Source: Desulfovibrio sp.
GTDB taxonomy: Bacteria; Desulfobacterota; Desulfovibrionia; Desulfovibrionales; Desulfovibrionaceae
Reading direction: 5' to 3'
Length of the DNA stretch: 46,838 bases
Assembly (NCBI GenBank): GCA_017396005.1
Contig: JAFQNG010000008.1
Span: 1 to 46,838, forward strand
This document shows positions 23,934 to 31,123 of the stretch, in pieces. A program made the translations under genes and the position numbers. Within the stretch, counting starts at the first letter, position 1; each line of letters starts with the position of its first letter. The notes beneath the pieces are model-generated. The model was not told where the DNA came from, did no database searches, and was given only the letters and a program-made list of their open reading frames with translations.

Positions 23934-25232
23934 ATGGAAGTTTTTGATGCGGCAGAATTGTGGAGTCGGGAGCAACTGGAGCAGACGCAGCTGACCCGGC
24001 TCAGATCCACCGTCGCCCAGGCGCGCAAGTGCGCCTTTTATCGTGAACGTCTTGATGCGGCCGGTATCAGCTCTGGATCATTGCATTCGCTTGACGATCT
24101 GCGTCGTATCCCGTTCACCACCAAGCAGGATCTGCGCTCACAGTATCCCACAGGGCTGCTGTGTGTACCCCGCTCACAGATCATACGCATGCACTGTTCC
24201 AGCGGTACGACAGGTTCGCCCGTGGCTATCTGTCATACCCAGAATGACATCAATGCCTGGGGGGATCTTATGGCCCGCTGCATGTATATGGTCGGTGTGC
24301 GGCGTGACGACGTATTTCAGAACATGTCGGGCTATGGTCTGTTCACCGGCGGTCTGGGTATCCATTACGGGGCTGAGCGTCTGGGCTGCATGACCATCCC
24401 CGCAGGGGCAGGCAATTCACGTCGTCAGATCAAGCTTGCCAGGGATTTTGGCACGACCGTTGCCCACATCCTGCCCTCCTATGCACTGATTCTTGGTGAG
24501 CATCTGCGTCAGAGAGGTGAAGACCCCCGTACCTTCCCGCTGCGCATTGCCCTGGTAGGTGCTGAACCATATACCGAAGAATTTCGTCGGCGCATCGAAG
24601 GCCTTTTTGAAATGAAGGCCTACAACTCCTATGGTCTGTCTGAGATGAACGGGCCCGGAGTTGCCTTTGAATGCCTGGCGCAGGACGGCATGCATATTTG
24701 GGAAGATGCCTATATTGCCGAGATCGTGGACCCGGAAAGCGGGCAGCCCGTGCCTGAGGGCGAGGTGGGCGAGCTGGTCATGACCTGCCTCTGCCGCCAG
24801 GGCATGCCCATACTTCGCTATCGTACGCGTGACCTGACCCGTTTTCTGCCGGGCACGTGCGCCTGCGGGCGGCAGCACCGCCGTATGGACCGCATACTCG
24901 GGCGTGCTGATGATATGTTTATCATCAAGGGCGTCAATATCTACCCCATGCAGATAGAGCAGGTCATCATGACCTTCGGCGAAGTGGGGCAGAATTATCT
25001 CATCCTGCTGGAGAACGATGGCATTGGTGATGTCATGCGTGTGCAGATCGAGATACGCGATGAAATATTTGTGGAAGACATGCGCGCTCTGCAGAATCTG
25101 CAAAAAGCCATTGCCCAGCGTCTGCGGGATGAGATACTGATTACGCCCCGGGTGGAGCTTGTGCAGAGCAACAGTCTTGAGCGCGGCGAGGGAAAGGCCG
25201 TGCGTGTGCGGGATATGCGCAATAAAAAGTAG
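23934..25232 (+). CDS. Phenylacetate-CoA ligase family protein
   Basis: This 432-aa adenylate-forming enzyme of the PaaK type has the P-loop MHCSSGTTGSP (about residues 88-98), the adenine motif YNSYGLSEMNGPG (about 232-244), the hinge-region RYRTRDLTRF, and the PaaK-type C-terminal domain KGVNIYPMQIE. The family activates phenylacetate or other aryl acids to CoA thioesters through an acyl-AMP. Anaerobes often carry several copies acting on aryl acids from amino-acid fermentation, so the substrate is not certain. SD GAGG at 23924-23927. It is followed after seven bases by the DUF456 gene. Confidence 0.9.
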   Translation: MEVFDAAELWSREQLEQTQLTRLRSTVAQARKCAFYRERLDAAGISSGSLHSLDDLRRIPFTTKQDLRSQYPTGLLCVPRSQIIRMHCSSGTTGSPVAICHTQNDINAWGDLMARCMYMVGVRRDDVFQNMSGYGLFTGGLGIHYGAERLGCMTIPAGAGNSRRQIKLARDFGTTVAHILPSYALILGEHLRQRGEDPRTFPLRIALVGAEPYTEEFRRRIEGLFEMKAYNSYGLSEMNGPGVAFECLAQDGMHIWEDAYIAEIVDPESGQPVPEGEVGELVMTCLCRQGMPILRYRTRDLTRFLPGTCACGRQHRRMDRILGRADDMFIIKGVNIYPMQIEQVIMTFGEVGQNYLILLENDGIGDVMRVQIEIRDEIFVEDMRALQNLQKAIAQRLRDEILITPRVELVQSNSLERGEGKAVRVRDMRNKK

Positions 25233-25239
25233 GGATGCC

Positions 25240-25845
25240 ATGGAATTTCTGCCCTTTCCTCTGGCCTCTGTGCTGGCAGGGGCCTTTCTGGGCCTGCTCA
25301 GCTTCGTACTTCTGCTGAACATCTTCGGTCTGCCTGCCAACTGGATAGTCGTGGCCCTGGTGGCTGTCTGGAAGGCGCTGCATCCGGCTGCAGAGAGTAT
25401 GGGCCTGACTTTCTGGGTCATGCTCATCGGCCTCGCTCTGCTGGGCGAGGCTCTGGAAATGGCCTTGCAGATAGTCAAGGCAAAGCGCTACGGTTCCAGC
25501 TCTGCAGGCACCTTTGCTGGGATGGTGGGTGCCATTGTCGGTGCCATTCTGCTGGCACCGCTTTTCTTCGGTCTGGGTGCGCTGCTGGGTGCACTGGGTG
25601 GTGCCTGGCTGGGCTGTCTGCTTATGGAACTGCTCAAGGGCCGGCCCATGCGTGAGGCCCTTGATGCGGCCATGGGTGCCATGCTGGGGCGTTTTCTGGG
25701 CACAGTCTGCAAGTGCGGGGCTGGCGGGGCCATGGTGGTGCTGACCTCTCGTTATATCTGGCCGGAGCCGTCTGCTGTACCGCTTGCGCCTTCACTTGAC
25801 GCGACCGGGCAGACTGTCCTGCACATCCTGCCCTGGTTGTGCTGA
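25240..25845 (+). CDS. DUF456 membrane protein
   Basis: The product is 201 aa, mostly hydrophobic, with about five membrane segments. It has a glycine-rich GTFAGMVGAIVGAILLAPLF stretch and GALLGALGGAWLGCLLMELLKGRP, both typical of DUF456. The short hydrophilic loop ALEMALQIVKAKRYGSSSAG is also characteristic. Function is unknown for the family. The start follows AGGGATG just after the CoA-ligase stop, and the stop overlaps the next gene (TGATG), so it sits in one transcript with both. Confidence 0.78.
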   Translation: MEFLPFPLASVLAGAFLGLLSFVLLLNIFGLPANWIVVALVAVWKALHPAAESMGLTFWVMLIGLALLGEALEMALQIVKAKRYGSSSAGTFAGMVGAIVGAILLAPLFFGLGALLGALGGAWLGCLLMELLKGRPMREALDAAMGAMLGRFLGTVCKCGAGGAMVVLTSRYIWPEPSAVPLAPSLDATGQTVLHILPWLC

Positions 25846-26591
25846 TGTTGCTGCAGCATCTTGACGTTATCCTTGTCGGAACGCGTTTTCCTGAGAATGT
25901 TGGCATGGCAGCGCGGGCCTGTGCCAATATGGGCTGTCCGTCCATCAGGCTGGTGCAGCCTGAGCGCTGGGACAGGGCAAAGGCCATGCCTCTGGCCACG
26001 GCCAAGGGGCAGGCAGTGCTGGATGGTATATGTCTGTATGGGGATATTCCCTCTGCTGTGGCGCAGAGTGCGCTGGTTATAGGTACAACCGCACGTACCG
26101 GCGGCTGGCGGCAGGCCCTGCTTGCTCCAGCTCAGGCTGCGCAGGATGTTGCGCAGGCTTTGGCCCGGGGTGACAGGGTCTCTCTGGTGTTCGGCCCTGA
26201 AGATCGTGGACTGAGCAATGACGACATCCGGCATTGCGGGCGTCTGGTTACCATCCCTACAGCTGCTGAAGCCAGTTCTCTCAATGTTGCGCAGGCTGTC
26301 CTGCTCCTGCTCTACGAATGTGCCGGGGCTGTACGCAGTCTGGGAGAAAAGGGCAGGCAGGCCGTTGCAGCATCAGGCGGCGGGCGCAGCATCAATGCGG
26401 CTGAACAGGAGAGGCTCATGGTCTCGTTCAGGGACATGCTGCTGCAGCTGGACTGTCTGCACGGTGACAATCCCGATTACTTTTTACTGCCCTGGCAGCG
26501 TCTTTTCAGCAGGGCAGCGCTCAGGCGGCATGAGTATGATGCATTGATGGGGCTCTGCCGTCAGGTGCGTCACAAAATAGGCCGCACCTGA
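25845..26591 (+). CDS. TrmJ/TrmH-family tRNA 2'-O-methyltransferase
   Basis: This 248-aa SPOUT methyltransferase has motif 1 (LVGTRFPENVGMAARACANMG, about residues 10-30), motif 2 (VSLVFGPEDRGLSNDDI, about 118-134) and motif 3 (IPTAAEASSLNVAQAVLLLLYE, about 143-164), which form the trefoil knot and SAM site. The C-terminal 80 residues match the TrmJ-type extension, so methylation of tRNA position 32 (Cm/Um32) is likely. The start is taken at 25845, overlapping the DUF456 stop; a GTG two codons earlier is possible. Confidence 0.88.
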   Translation: MLLQHLDVILVGTRFPENVGMAARACANMGCPSIRLVQPERWDRAKAMPLATAKGQAVLDGICLYGDIPSAVAQSALVIGTTARTGGWRQALLAPAQAAQDVAQALARGDRVSLVFGPEDRGLSNDDIRHCGRLVTIPTAAEASSLNVAQAVLLLLYECAGAVRSLGEKGRQAVAASGGGRSINAAEQERLMVSFRDMLLQLDCLHGDNPDYFLLPWQRLFSRAALRRHEYDALMGLCRQVRHKIGRT

Positions 26592-26615
26592 GGCAGGGCC
26601 GCAAGACAGGACGGG

Positions 26616-27098
26616 CTAGGTTTTGCTGCCCTGAAAAGTGATGCTGATGATCTCGTAGGTAACTGTGCCACGGGGGATAGTGATGGTGACTTCATCGCCT
26701 TCTTCCTTACCGAGCAGGGCCTGCCCCACCGGCGACATGAAGGAGATGGAGCCACAGCCCGGGTCAGCCTCGTCAGGACCGAGAATGGTGAAGGTTTTGC
26801 TCTCGCCGCTGTCCACATCTTCCACTTCAACGGTAGCGCCAAAGATAACCTTGTCGCCGCTCAGTTTGTCCAGATCAATGACCTGATAGAGTGCCAGGCG
26901 TGATTCGATGTATTTGATCCGTGCTTCGGCCATGCCCTGCCGTTCTCGTGCAGCGTCATAGCCCGCGTTTTCCCGCAAGTCGCCTTCTTCCCTGGCTTCC
27001 TTGATGGCCTGTATGATGGCCGGGCGTTCGCTTTTCAGGCGTGCCAGTTCTTCTTCAAGTTTACGATAGCCCTGTATGGATATGGGGATGCTTGTCAT
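26616..27098 (-). CDS. greA: Transcription elongation factor GreA
   Basis: The 160-aa product (E. coli GreA is 158) rescues backtracked RNA polymerase by stimulating transcript cleavage. The N-terminal coiled coil contains EAREEGDLRENAGYDAARERQG (about residues 35-56) with the tip acidic residues Asp and Glu that enter the polymerase secondary channel. The C-terminal FKBP-like domain ends SPVGQALLGKEEGDEVTITIPRG. The start at 27098 follows GAGGA; an ATG six codons upstream is less well placed. It is convergent with the methyltransferase gene. A promoter and two terminator-like hairpins precede it. Confidence 0.97.
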   Translation of the reverse strand: MTSIPISIQGYRKLEEELARLKSERPAIIQAIKEAREEGDLRENAGYDAARERQGMAEARIKYIESRLALYQVIDLDKLSGDKVIFGATVEVEDVDSGESKTFTILGPDEADPGCGSISFMSPVGQALLGKEEGDEVTITIPRGTVTYEIISITFQGSKT

Positions 27099-27114
27099 GA
27101 AATCCTCACTGGAC

Positions 27115-27143
27115 AAAAAAACGTCCGCTGCGCTGGCAGCGGA
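27115..27143 (-). terminator. Terminator-like hairpin in the greA leader (proximal)
   Basis: On the minus strand an 8-bp stem (TCCGCTGC with GCAGCGGA, four-base loop, 27124-27143) is followed by two bases and seven T (27115-27121), ending 16 bases before the greA start codon. By form it is an intrinsic terminator, but it lies downstream of the greA promoter. An alternative pairing GGAC/GTCC would place the T-tract in a loop and break it. Confidence 0.65.
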
Positions 27144-27163
27144 TCAGCATATGACAGTTTGGG

Positions 27164-27189
27164 AAAAGCGCCCCGCTTTTTCGGGGGCG
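27164..27189 (-). terminator. Terminator-like hairpin in the greA leader (distal)
   Basis: On the minus strand CGCCCC (27184-27189) pairs with GGGGCG (27169-27174) around an A-rich loop and is followed by CTTTT. It is weaker than the proximal hairpin. Confidence 0.45.
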
Positions 27190-27206
27190 GAACAAAATCA
27201 AAAGCT

Positions 27207-27235
27207 ATAATAGCCCGTGACGCAGGGGCGGTCAA
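27207..27235 (-). promoter_or_regulatory. Candidate sigma-70 promoter of greA
   Basis: On the minus strand TTGACC (27230-27235) and TATTAT (27207-27212) are spaced by exactly 17 bases. Transcription would start near 27200 and give a leader of about 100 bases that contains both hairpins. Confidence 0.65.
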
Positions 27236-27282
27236 GCTTCATTTTTCAATGCCCGACATCACAGAATACGCTGACTGAAAGT

Positions 27283-27316
27283 GCACAAACGCCGGCCCAG
27301 TGACCGGCGTTTGACG
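27283..27316. repeat. 34-bp direct repeat, copy 1 (downstream of higA)
   Basis: Identical over 34 bases to 27976-28009. Each copy contains the perfect inverted repeat CAAACGCCGG / CCGGCGTTTG around an eight-base loop. This copy lies 13 bases after the higA stop and can act as its 3' hairpin. Confidence 0.95.
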
Positions 27317-27329
27317 AAATTGAGCTATG

Positions 27330-27620
27330 CTAAGCTGGTTGCAGCAGGGGGACGATGTTATCCAATTCAGCTGTTTTGGCGGCTTCTACCACCGAAAGGT
27401 CATAGGCAGATTGCAGATTGCACCAGAAAGTAGCACTGGTACCGAAATAACGGGCCAAGCGAGCTGCTGTGTCAGCTGTTATGCTGCGTCGTTGATGGAT
27501 GATATCGGTAATGCGTGATGTCGGGACACCAATAGCCAGCGCCAGGGCATAGGCCGTGATGCCCAGGGGGTTGAGAAACTCTTCAAGCAGTATTTCACCG
27601 GGATGTGTGCGGATCCGCAT
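27330..27620 (-). CDS. higA: HigA-type antitoxin
   Basis: This 96-aa XRE-family helix-turn-helix protein of the HigA/VapI group opens with HPGEILLEEFLNPLGITAYALALAIGVPTSRITDII, the family's fixed start, where the HTH recognition helix is the second half (residues about 23-40). It is expected to bind and block HigB and to repress its own promoter. It lies 17 bases downstream of higB; the toxin-first order is typical of higBA. The pair is bracketed by identical 34-bp repeats. Confidence 0.92.
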   Translation of the reverse strand: MRIRTHPGEILLEEFLNPLGITAYALALAIGVPTSRITDIIHQRRSITADTAARLARYFGTSATFWCNLQSAYDLSVVEAAKTAELDNIVPLLQPA

Positions 27621-27637
27621 GTCTTTGCTCTTGCGTT

Positions 27638-27916
27638 TTAGTGATAGTCAACAATTTCAACATGCCAGGCAGCACTATCTCGCCACTCAAAACAAATGCG
27701 CCACTGATCATTAATGCGTATGCTGTATTGTCCATTTCTGTTGCCGCTCAGAGCTTTGAGCCTGTTGCCAGGCGGAATGCGCAGATCTTCCACTTTTGTC
27801 GCAGCGTCCAGCATATCAAGTTTGCGCAGGGCAATGGAGGCAAAGGCCCGAAATGGCCGGGGAGTTTCCCCTTCATACAGGGCTTTGGTGAGTTTGCAGG
27901 CAAAGTCAACAATCAT
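27638..27916 (-). CDS. higB: HigB-type toxin (RelE superfamily mRNA interferase)
   Basis: The product is 92 aa, standard length. Family marks are SIALRKLDMLDAATKVEDLRIPPGNRLKALSGNRNGQYSIRINDQWRICFEW, ending with HVEIVDYH. The Arg-rich strand and the final Tyr-His fit ribosome-dependent mRNA cleavage by RelE-fold toxins. No truncation is seen, so the toxin is likely functional. It is first in the higBA operon with a promoter immediately upstream next to the second 34-bp repeat. Confidence 0.92.
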   Translation of the reverse strand: MIVDFACKLTKALYEGETPRPFRAFASIALRKLDMLDAATKVEDLRIPPGNRLKALSGNRNGQYSIRINDQWRICFEWRDSAAWHVEIVDYH

Positions 27917-27935
27917 ACGTTTTTTCCATTGCCTA

Positions 27936-27971
27936 TTTTCCAGAAATAATTGTGCTGGGAAATTTTGTCAA
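27936..27971 (-). promoter_or_regulatory. Candidate higBA promoter and operator
   Basis: On the minus strand TTGACA (27966-27971) is followed after 17 bases by TATTTC. The imperfect inverted repeat TTTTCCAG / CTGGGAAA (plus-strand 27936-27943 and 27955-27962) covers the spacer and could be the HigA operator. The -35 lies just outside the flanking repeat. Confidence 0.45.
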
Positions 27972-27975
27972 CAAC

Positions 27976-28009
27976 GCACAAACGCCGGCCCAGTGACCGG
28001 CGTTTGACG
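27976..28009. repeat. 34-bp direct repeat, copy 2 (between higB and flgE)
   Basis: The same 34 bases as at 27283-27316. For the minus-strand flgE transcript this hairpin is the third and last of three consecutive 3' hairpins, so it may be the original flgE 3' end. Confidence 0.95.
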
Positions 28010-28022
28010 GAGCAAGGGGGAA

Positions 28023-28074
28023 ACCAGCGCTATCCCTTCGCTGGTGGCAGCGCCCACCCCATGCGGGCGCTGCC
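28023..28074 (-). other. Two tandem hairpins after flgE
   Basis: GGCAGCGCCC / GGGCGCTGCC (28046-28074, 10 bp) and ACCAGCG / CGCTGGT (28023-28045, 7 bp) abut each other just downstream of the flgE stop. Neither has a T-tract. They may stabilise the 3' end of the flagellar message. Confidence 0.55.
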
Positions 28075-28095
28075 CTTCCCTGCGGCAGGTCAGGC

Positions 28096-30174
28096 CTACC
28101 GCTTCATGTTGATAACCACTTCCATCATCATGTCTGTGGTGGTAACACCCTTGGAGTTGGCCTGGAAGCCGCGCTGTGTGGTGATCATCTGCACCAGTTC
28201 ACGGCTCAGGTCCACGTTCGACTGCTCTATATTGTACGACATGGTGGAGCCGAAGCCGTCATCGCCAGCTACGCCGATGCGCGGTTCGCCCGATGCCTTG
28301 GTCTGCGAGAAGAGGTTGCCACCTTCGCGGTACAGGCCCTGCTCGTTATGGAAGTCGTACATGGTGATCTGGTACAGGCCCAGTATTTCGCCATTGTCGT
28401 AGTAGCCGTAGATAACACCGTCCGTATCAATGCTCACACTGCTCAGCGTCCCGTAGGGGTAGCCATCCTGCCCGGCGTACTCTGTAATGAAGGTATCCAC
28501 ATTACAGATACTGGCATCTTCCTGGCGTTCAGCGAAATCCATAAGTGGAACATTTTCCCGATAAGCCACTACATTTCTAAAAATATTATTTCCATCCGCC
28601 TCAAAGCGCGTAGTCAAATCTGCTAGGCTGGTCGGTGTATCTACATCCACCTTCCTCGGCGTGTAGAAGGCAATTTGTGCAATGTCCTCTGGATCTATAA
28701 TCTCTACTCCGTCGGCTTCCCAGTTTGTCCCGTTATGAATCACATCGTTATTGTTATATTTGCCATATACTTTATTTCCTGCACCAGTAGTAGTATAATA
28801 ACCGTAATTATTTTTTTCTAGTTTAATAGTAGGAGTATTCTCATCTTCGTATAGATCATTGGCGTCCTGAAATAGTTTTTTAGCCGGTATAGGATCCCAG
28901 TTAGGCCCCATATTCTTTAGGCCAAGATTCAGCTCCATTATATAGTCTTGCGCTTGACTGACTTCTGTACCATTCACTTCCATCATTTCAGTGACGCTAT
29001 TTGCTAATGGCTGACCTGTAAAGTTGGCAGTAAAAACAGGTAGACCGTTGCTAGAAAAGCGTGTCGGCTGCCATATCGACTTGTCAGAAGGTGCTGTGTC
29101 AATTTGATCGCCTGGATCGGGCGCCTCCTGTCCGCCATAGGTATAGGCAGTCTGATTTACGAGTTGGCCACTGCTGTTGAAGATGAGTACACCACTCATA
29201 AGAACGCCAGCTTTTTTATTTGTCCCTTCCACAGGATCATTATAAAATTTTGTCGGTTGATTCCCAGTCCAGATATTATCATCTTCGTTATAATCTGTAC
29301 CGCCATAGCTGCGAGTATCTTCTTCCGGTGGGATGGTCACCAGGTATTCGTACATGGTATAACCTTCAGGGAGGCCGTCAATCAGATAGACAATATCGCC
29401 CGATTCGTCTATTTTACTAGATTCCACCATGTCATAGTAGACAGTCATCTGATGGGTGCTGCCGCCTTCGTCATAGACCTTGATATCCGACTTGTAGGCA
29501 TAGGCTTCATCGGGAAGAGGTGTGTCACGGGTAGCATCCCAGAGGTCAAAAAGGGCCGTCATGGGACTGCTTTCGTTAGTGGTCTTGTCATTTTGGGGAT
29601 TATTTTCCAGGCCCACGGTGAACTGCACATTGGTGGTGCGTTGGGGTGCTACGTTCCAGGACTTCAGGATAATATCCGTGGGCGAACCGCTGCCCACATA
29701 GGCGGATTCCGTGGTCTTGCCGTTGCTCAGGTTGGTGGCGCCGGTGCTGAAGGTCACGTCCTTCTTGTTGTTGATCTTCCAGCCCTGGACCAGCATGCCT
29801 TCAGGGTTTTGCAGTTCGCGGTCAGCATTGAAATAGAAGTCACCGGCGCGGGTGTAGGCAATCTTGTTGCCGCCCTTGGCGCGCACACCAAAGTAGCCGC
29901 TGCCGTCAATGGCAATATCCGTGGCAGAATTGGTGGATTCGAAGGAGCCCTGCGAAAAATCGCCAATGACCGCATAGGTGCTCACACCGGCGCCTATCTG
30001 TGTGGGGCCGCTGACGCTGCTGCCGCTCAGATAGAGATAGTCATTGAAGTCCATACGCTGAGACTTGAAACCAATGGTGCTCACGTTGGCGATGTTGTTG
30101 GTGACCACATTCATCTTGTTGCCGTGCGAGAGCAAACCTGAAACGCTTGCCCACATACTGGATGAAAGACCCAT
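28096..30174 (-). CDS. flgE: Flagellar hook protein FlgE
   Basis: The product is 692 aa, much longer than the 402 aa of Salmonella FlgE because of a large central domain. The N-terminal D0 motif MNVVTNNIANVSTIGFKSQR and C-terminal SNVDLSRELVQMITTQRGFQANSKGVTT form the conserved coiled core of the hook. The middle (about residues 240-540) is the surface-exposed variable part, and its DNA is clearly more AT-rich than the flanks (about 28550-29450). The start at 30174 follows GGAG. It is last in the fliK-flgD-flgE order. Confidence 0.95.
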   Translation of the reverse strand: MGLSSSMWASVSGLLSHGNKMNVVTNNIANVSTIGFKSQRMDFNDYLYLSGSSVSGPTQIGAGVSTYAVIGDFSQGSFESTNSATDIAIDGSGYFGVRAKGGNKIAYTRAGDFYFNADRELQNPEGMLVQGWKINNKKDVTFSTGATNLSNGKTTESAYVGSGSPTDIILKSWNVAPQRTTNVQFTVGLENNPQNDKTTNESSPMTALFDLWDATRDTPLPDEAYAYKSDIKVYDEGGSTHQMTVYYDMVESSKIDESGDIVYLIDGLPEGYTMYEYLVTIPPEEDTRSYGGTDYNEDDNIWTGNQPTKFYNDPVEGTNKKAGVLMSGVLIFNSSGQLVNQTAYTYGGQEAPDPGDQIDTAPSDKSIWQPTRFSSNGLPVFTANFTGQPLANSVTEMMEVNGTEVSQAQDYIMELNLGLKNMGPNWDPIPAKKLFQDANDLYEDENTPTIKLEKNNYGYYTTTGAGNKVYGKYNNNDVIHNGTNWEADGVEIIDPEDIAQIAFYTPRKVDVDTPTSLADLTTRFEADGNNIFRNVVAYRENVPLMDFAERQEDASICNVDTFITEYAGQDGYPYGTLSSVSIDTDGVIYGYYDNGEILGLYQITMYDFHNEQGLYREGGNLFSQTKASGEPRIGVAGDDGFGSTMSYNIEQSNVDLSRELVQMITTQRGFQANSKGVTTTDMMMEVVINMKR

Positions 30175-30239
30175 GACGTGCTCCGTTGCTAGACTGTTGG
30201 GATAGAAATATCTCTACGGCTCTGCCGTTGTAAAACTGC

Positions 30240-31100
30240 TTATGCGCCGGGCGCTGTGCTGCCACTGTCGGCTGTTGTGCCATCACTGCCTGCAGCGGTA
30301 CTGTCGCTGCCAGTGCTGTTGCTGTCAGCTGACGAGCTGCCATCGCCTGCGCTCAGTGTATCGTCATCGGCGCTGCTGCTGCCGGATGACGTCGTACCAT
30401 TGCTGACCACCTTGGGCTCTGTGACCTGACGCACATCAGCCAGCGGCATGAGCTGCCCGCCGTCCAGACCGATGTAGACAGTGCCCCCTTCATTGACCAC
30501 ACCGGTGACAGTGGCGTCCACCACCTGGTCAGACAGCACGGCCTCACCGCTGGAATTGTAGGCCGCCAGATTGACCGTGTAGACACCGTCAGGCATCTGC
30601 TCGCCCTTGAGGTTGCGGCCGTTCCAGTTGAATTCAAAGGTAGTGCCGGCAGACTTGAGGCCCAGCTCTTCGGCATAGACGGTATTACCGGCAGCGTCCT
30701 TGACGCTCAGATAGCCATTGACCACAGTGTCATTGAAGGCATAGCGGAAGCTGCTCACACTGGTGACGCCATTGGTGGTGGTCATGCCGATGCTGTTGCC
30801 GCTGATGCTGACCTGCTTGCCGATGTAGGAGGTGGCATTGATCATCTGCTGATTGTTGGTGGCAGCGGTCAGGCTTTCCATGCCCGTGTTCAGATTGGTG
30901 AGCTGCTCAAGGCTGGAGAACTGCGCCAGCTGGGCAATATATTCCGTGTCTTCCATGGGGTTGAGAGGGTCCTGATACTTGAGCTGGGTGACCATGAGCA
31001 ACAGAAAGGAATCCTTGTCCAGATTACTGCCCTTGTCCTGACTGGCAAGGGCGGCGCTGAATTCATTGTTGACCTGGGTAATGGCGCTGCTGATACTCAT
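30240..31100 (-). CDS. flgD: Flagellar hook assembly (capping) protein FlgD
   Basis: The product is 286 aa. The N-terminal LDKDSFLLLMVTQLKYQDPLNPMEDTEYIAQLAQFSSLEQL block is the FlgD signature. A FlgD Ig-like/Tudor region follows (FEFNWNGRNLKGEQMPDGVYTV). FlgD caps the growing hook and allows FlgE to polymerise, then is lost. The last 50 residues or so (about 237-286) are a low-complexity Ser/Asp/Thr/Gly tail with no counterpart in typical FlgD. The start follows GGAG, 23 bases after the fliK stop. Confidence 0.93.
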   Translation of the reverse strand: MSISSAITQVNNEFSAALASQDKGSNLDKDSFLLLMVTQLKYQDPLNPMEDTEYIAQLAQFSSLEQLTNLNTGMESLTAATNNQQMINATSYIGKQVSISGNSIGMTTTNGVTSVSSFRYAFNDTVVNGYLSVKDAAGNTVYAEELGLKSAGTTFEFNWNGRNLKGEQMPDGVYTVNLAAYNSSGEAVLSDQVVDATVTGVVNEGGTVYIGLDGGQLMPLADVRQVTEPKVVSNGTTSSGSSSADDDTLSAGDGSSSADSNSTGSDSTAAGSDGTTADSGSTAPGA

Positions 31101-31123
31101 GGCTTACTCCGCTGGGCTTGTTA

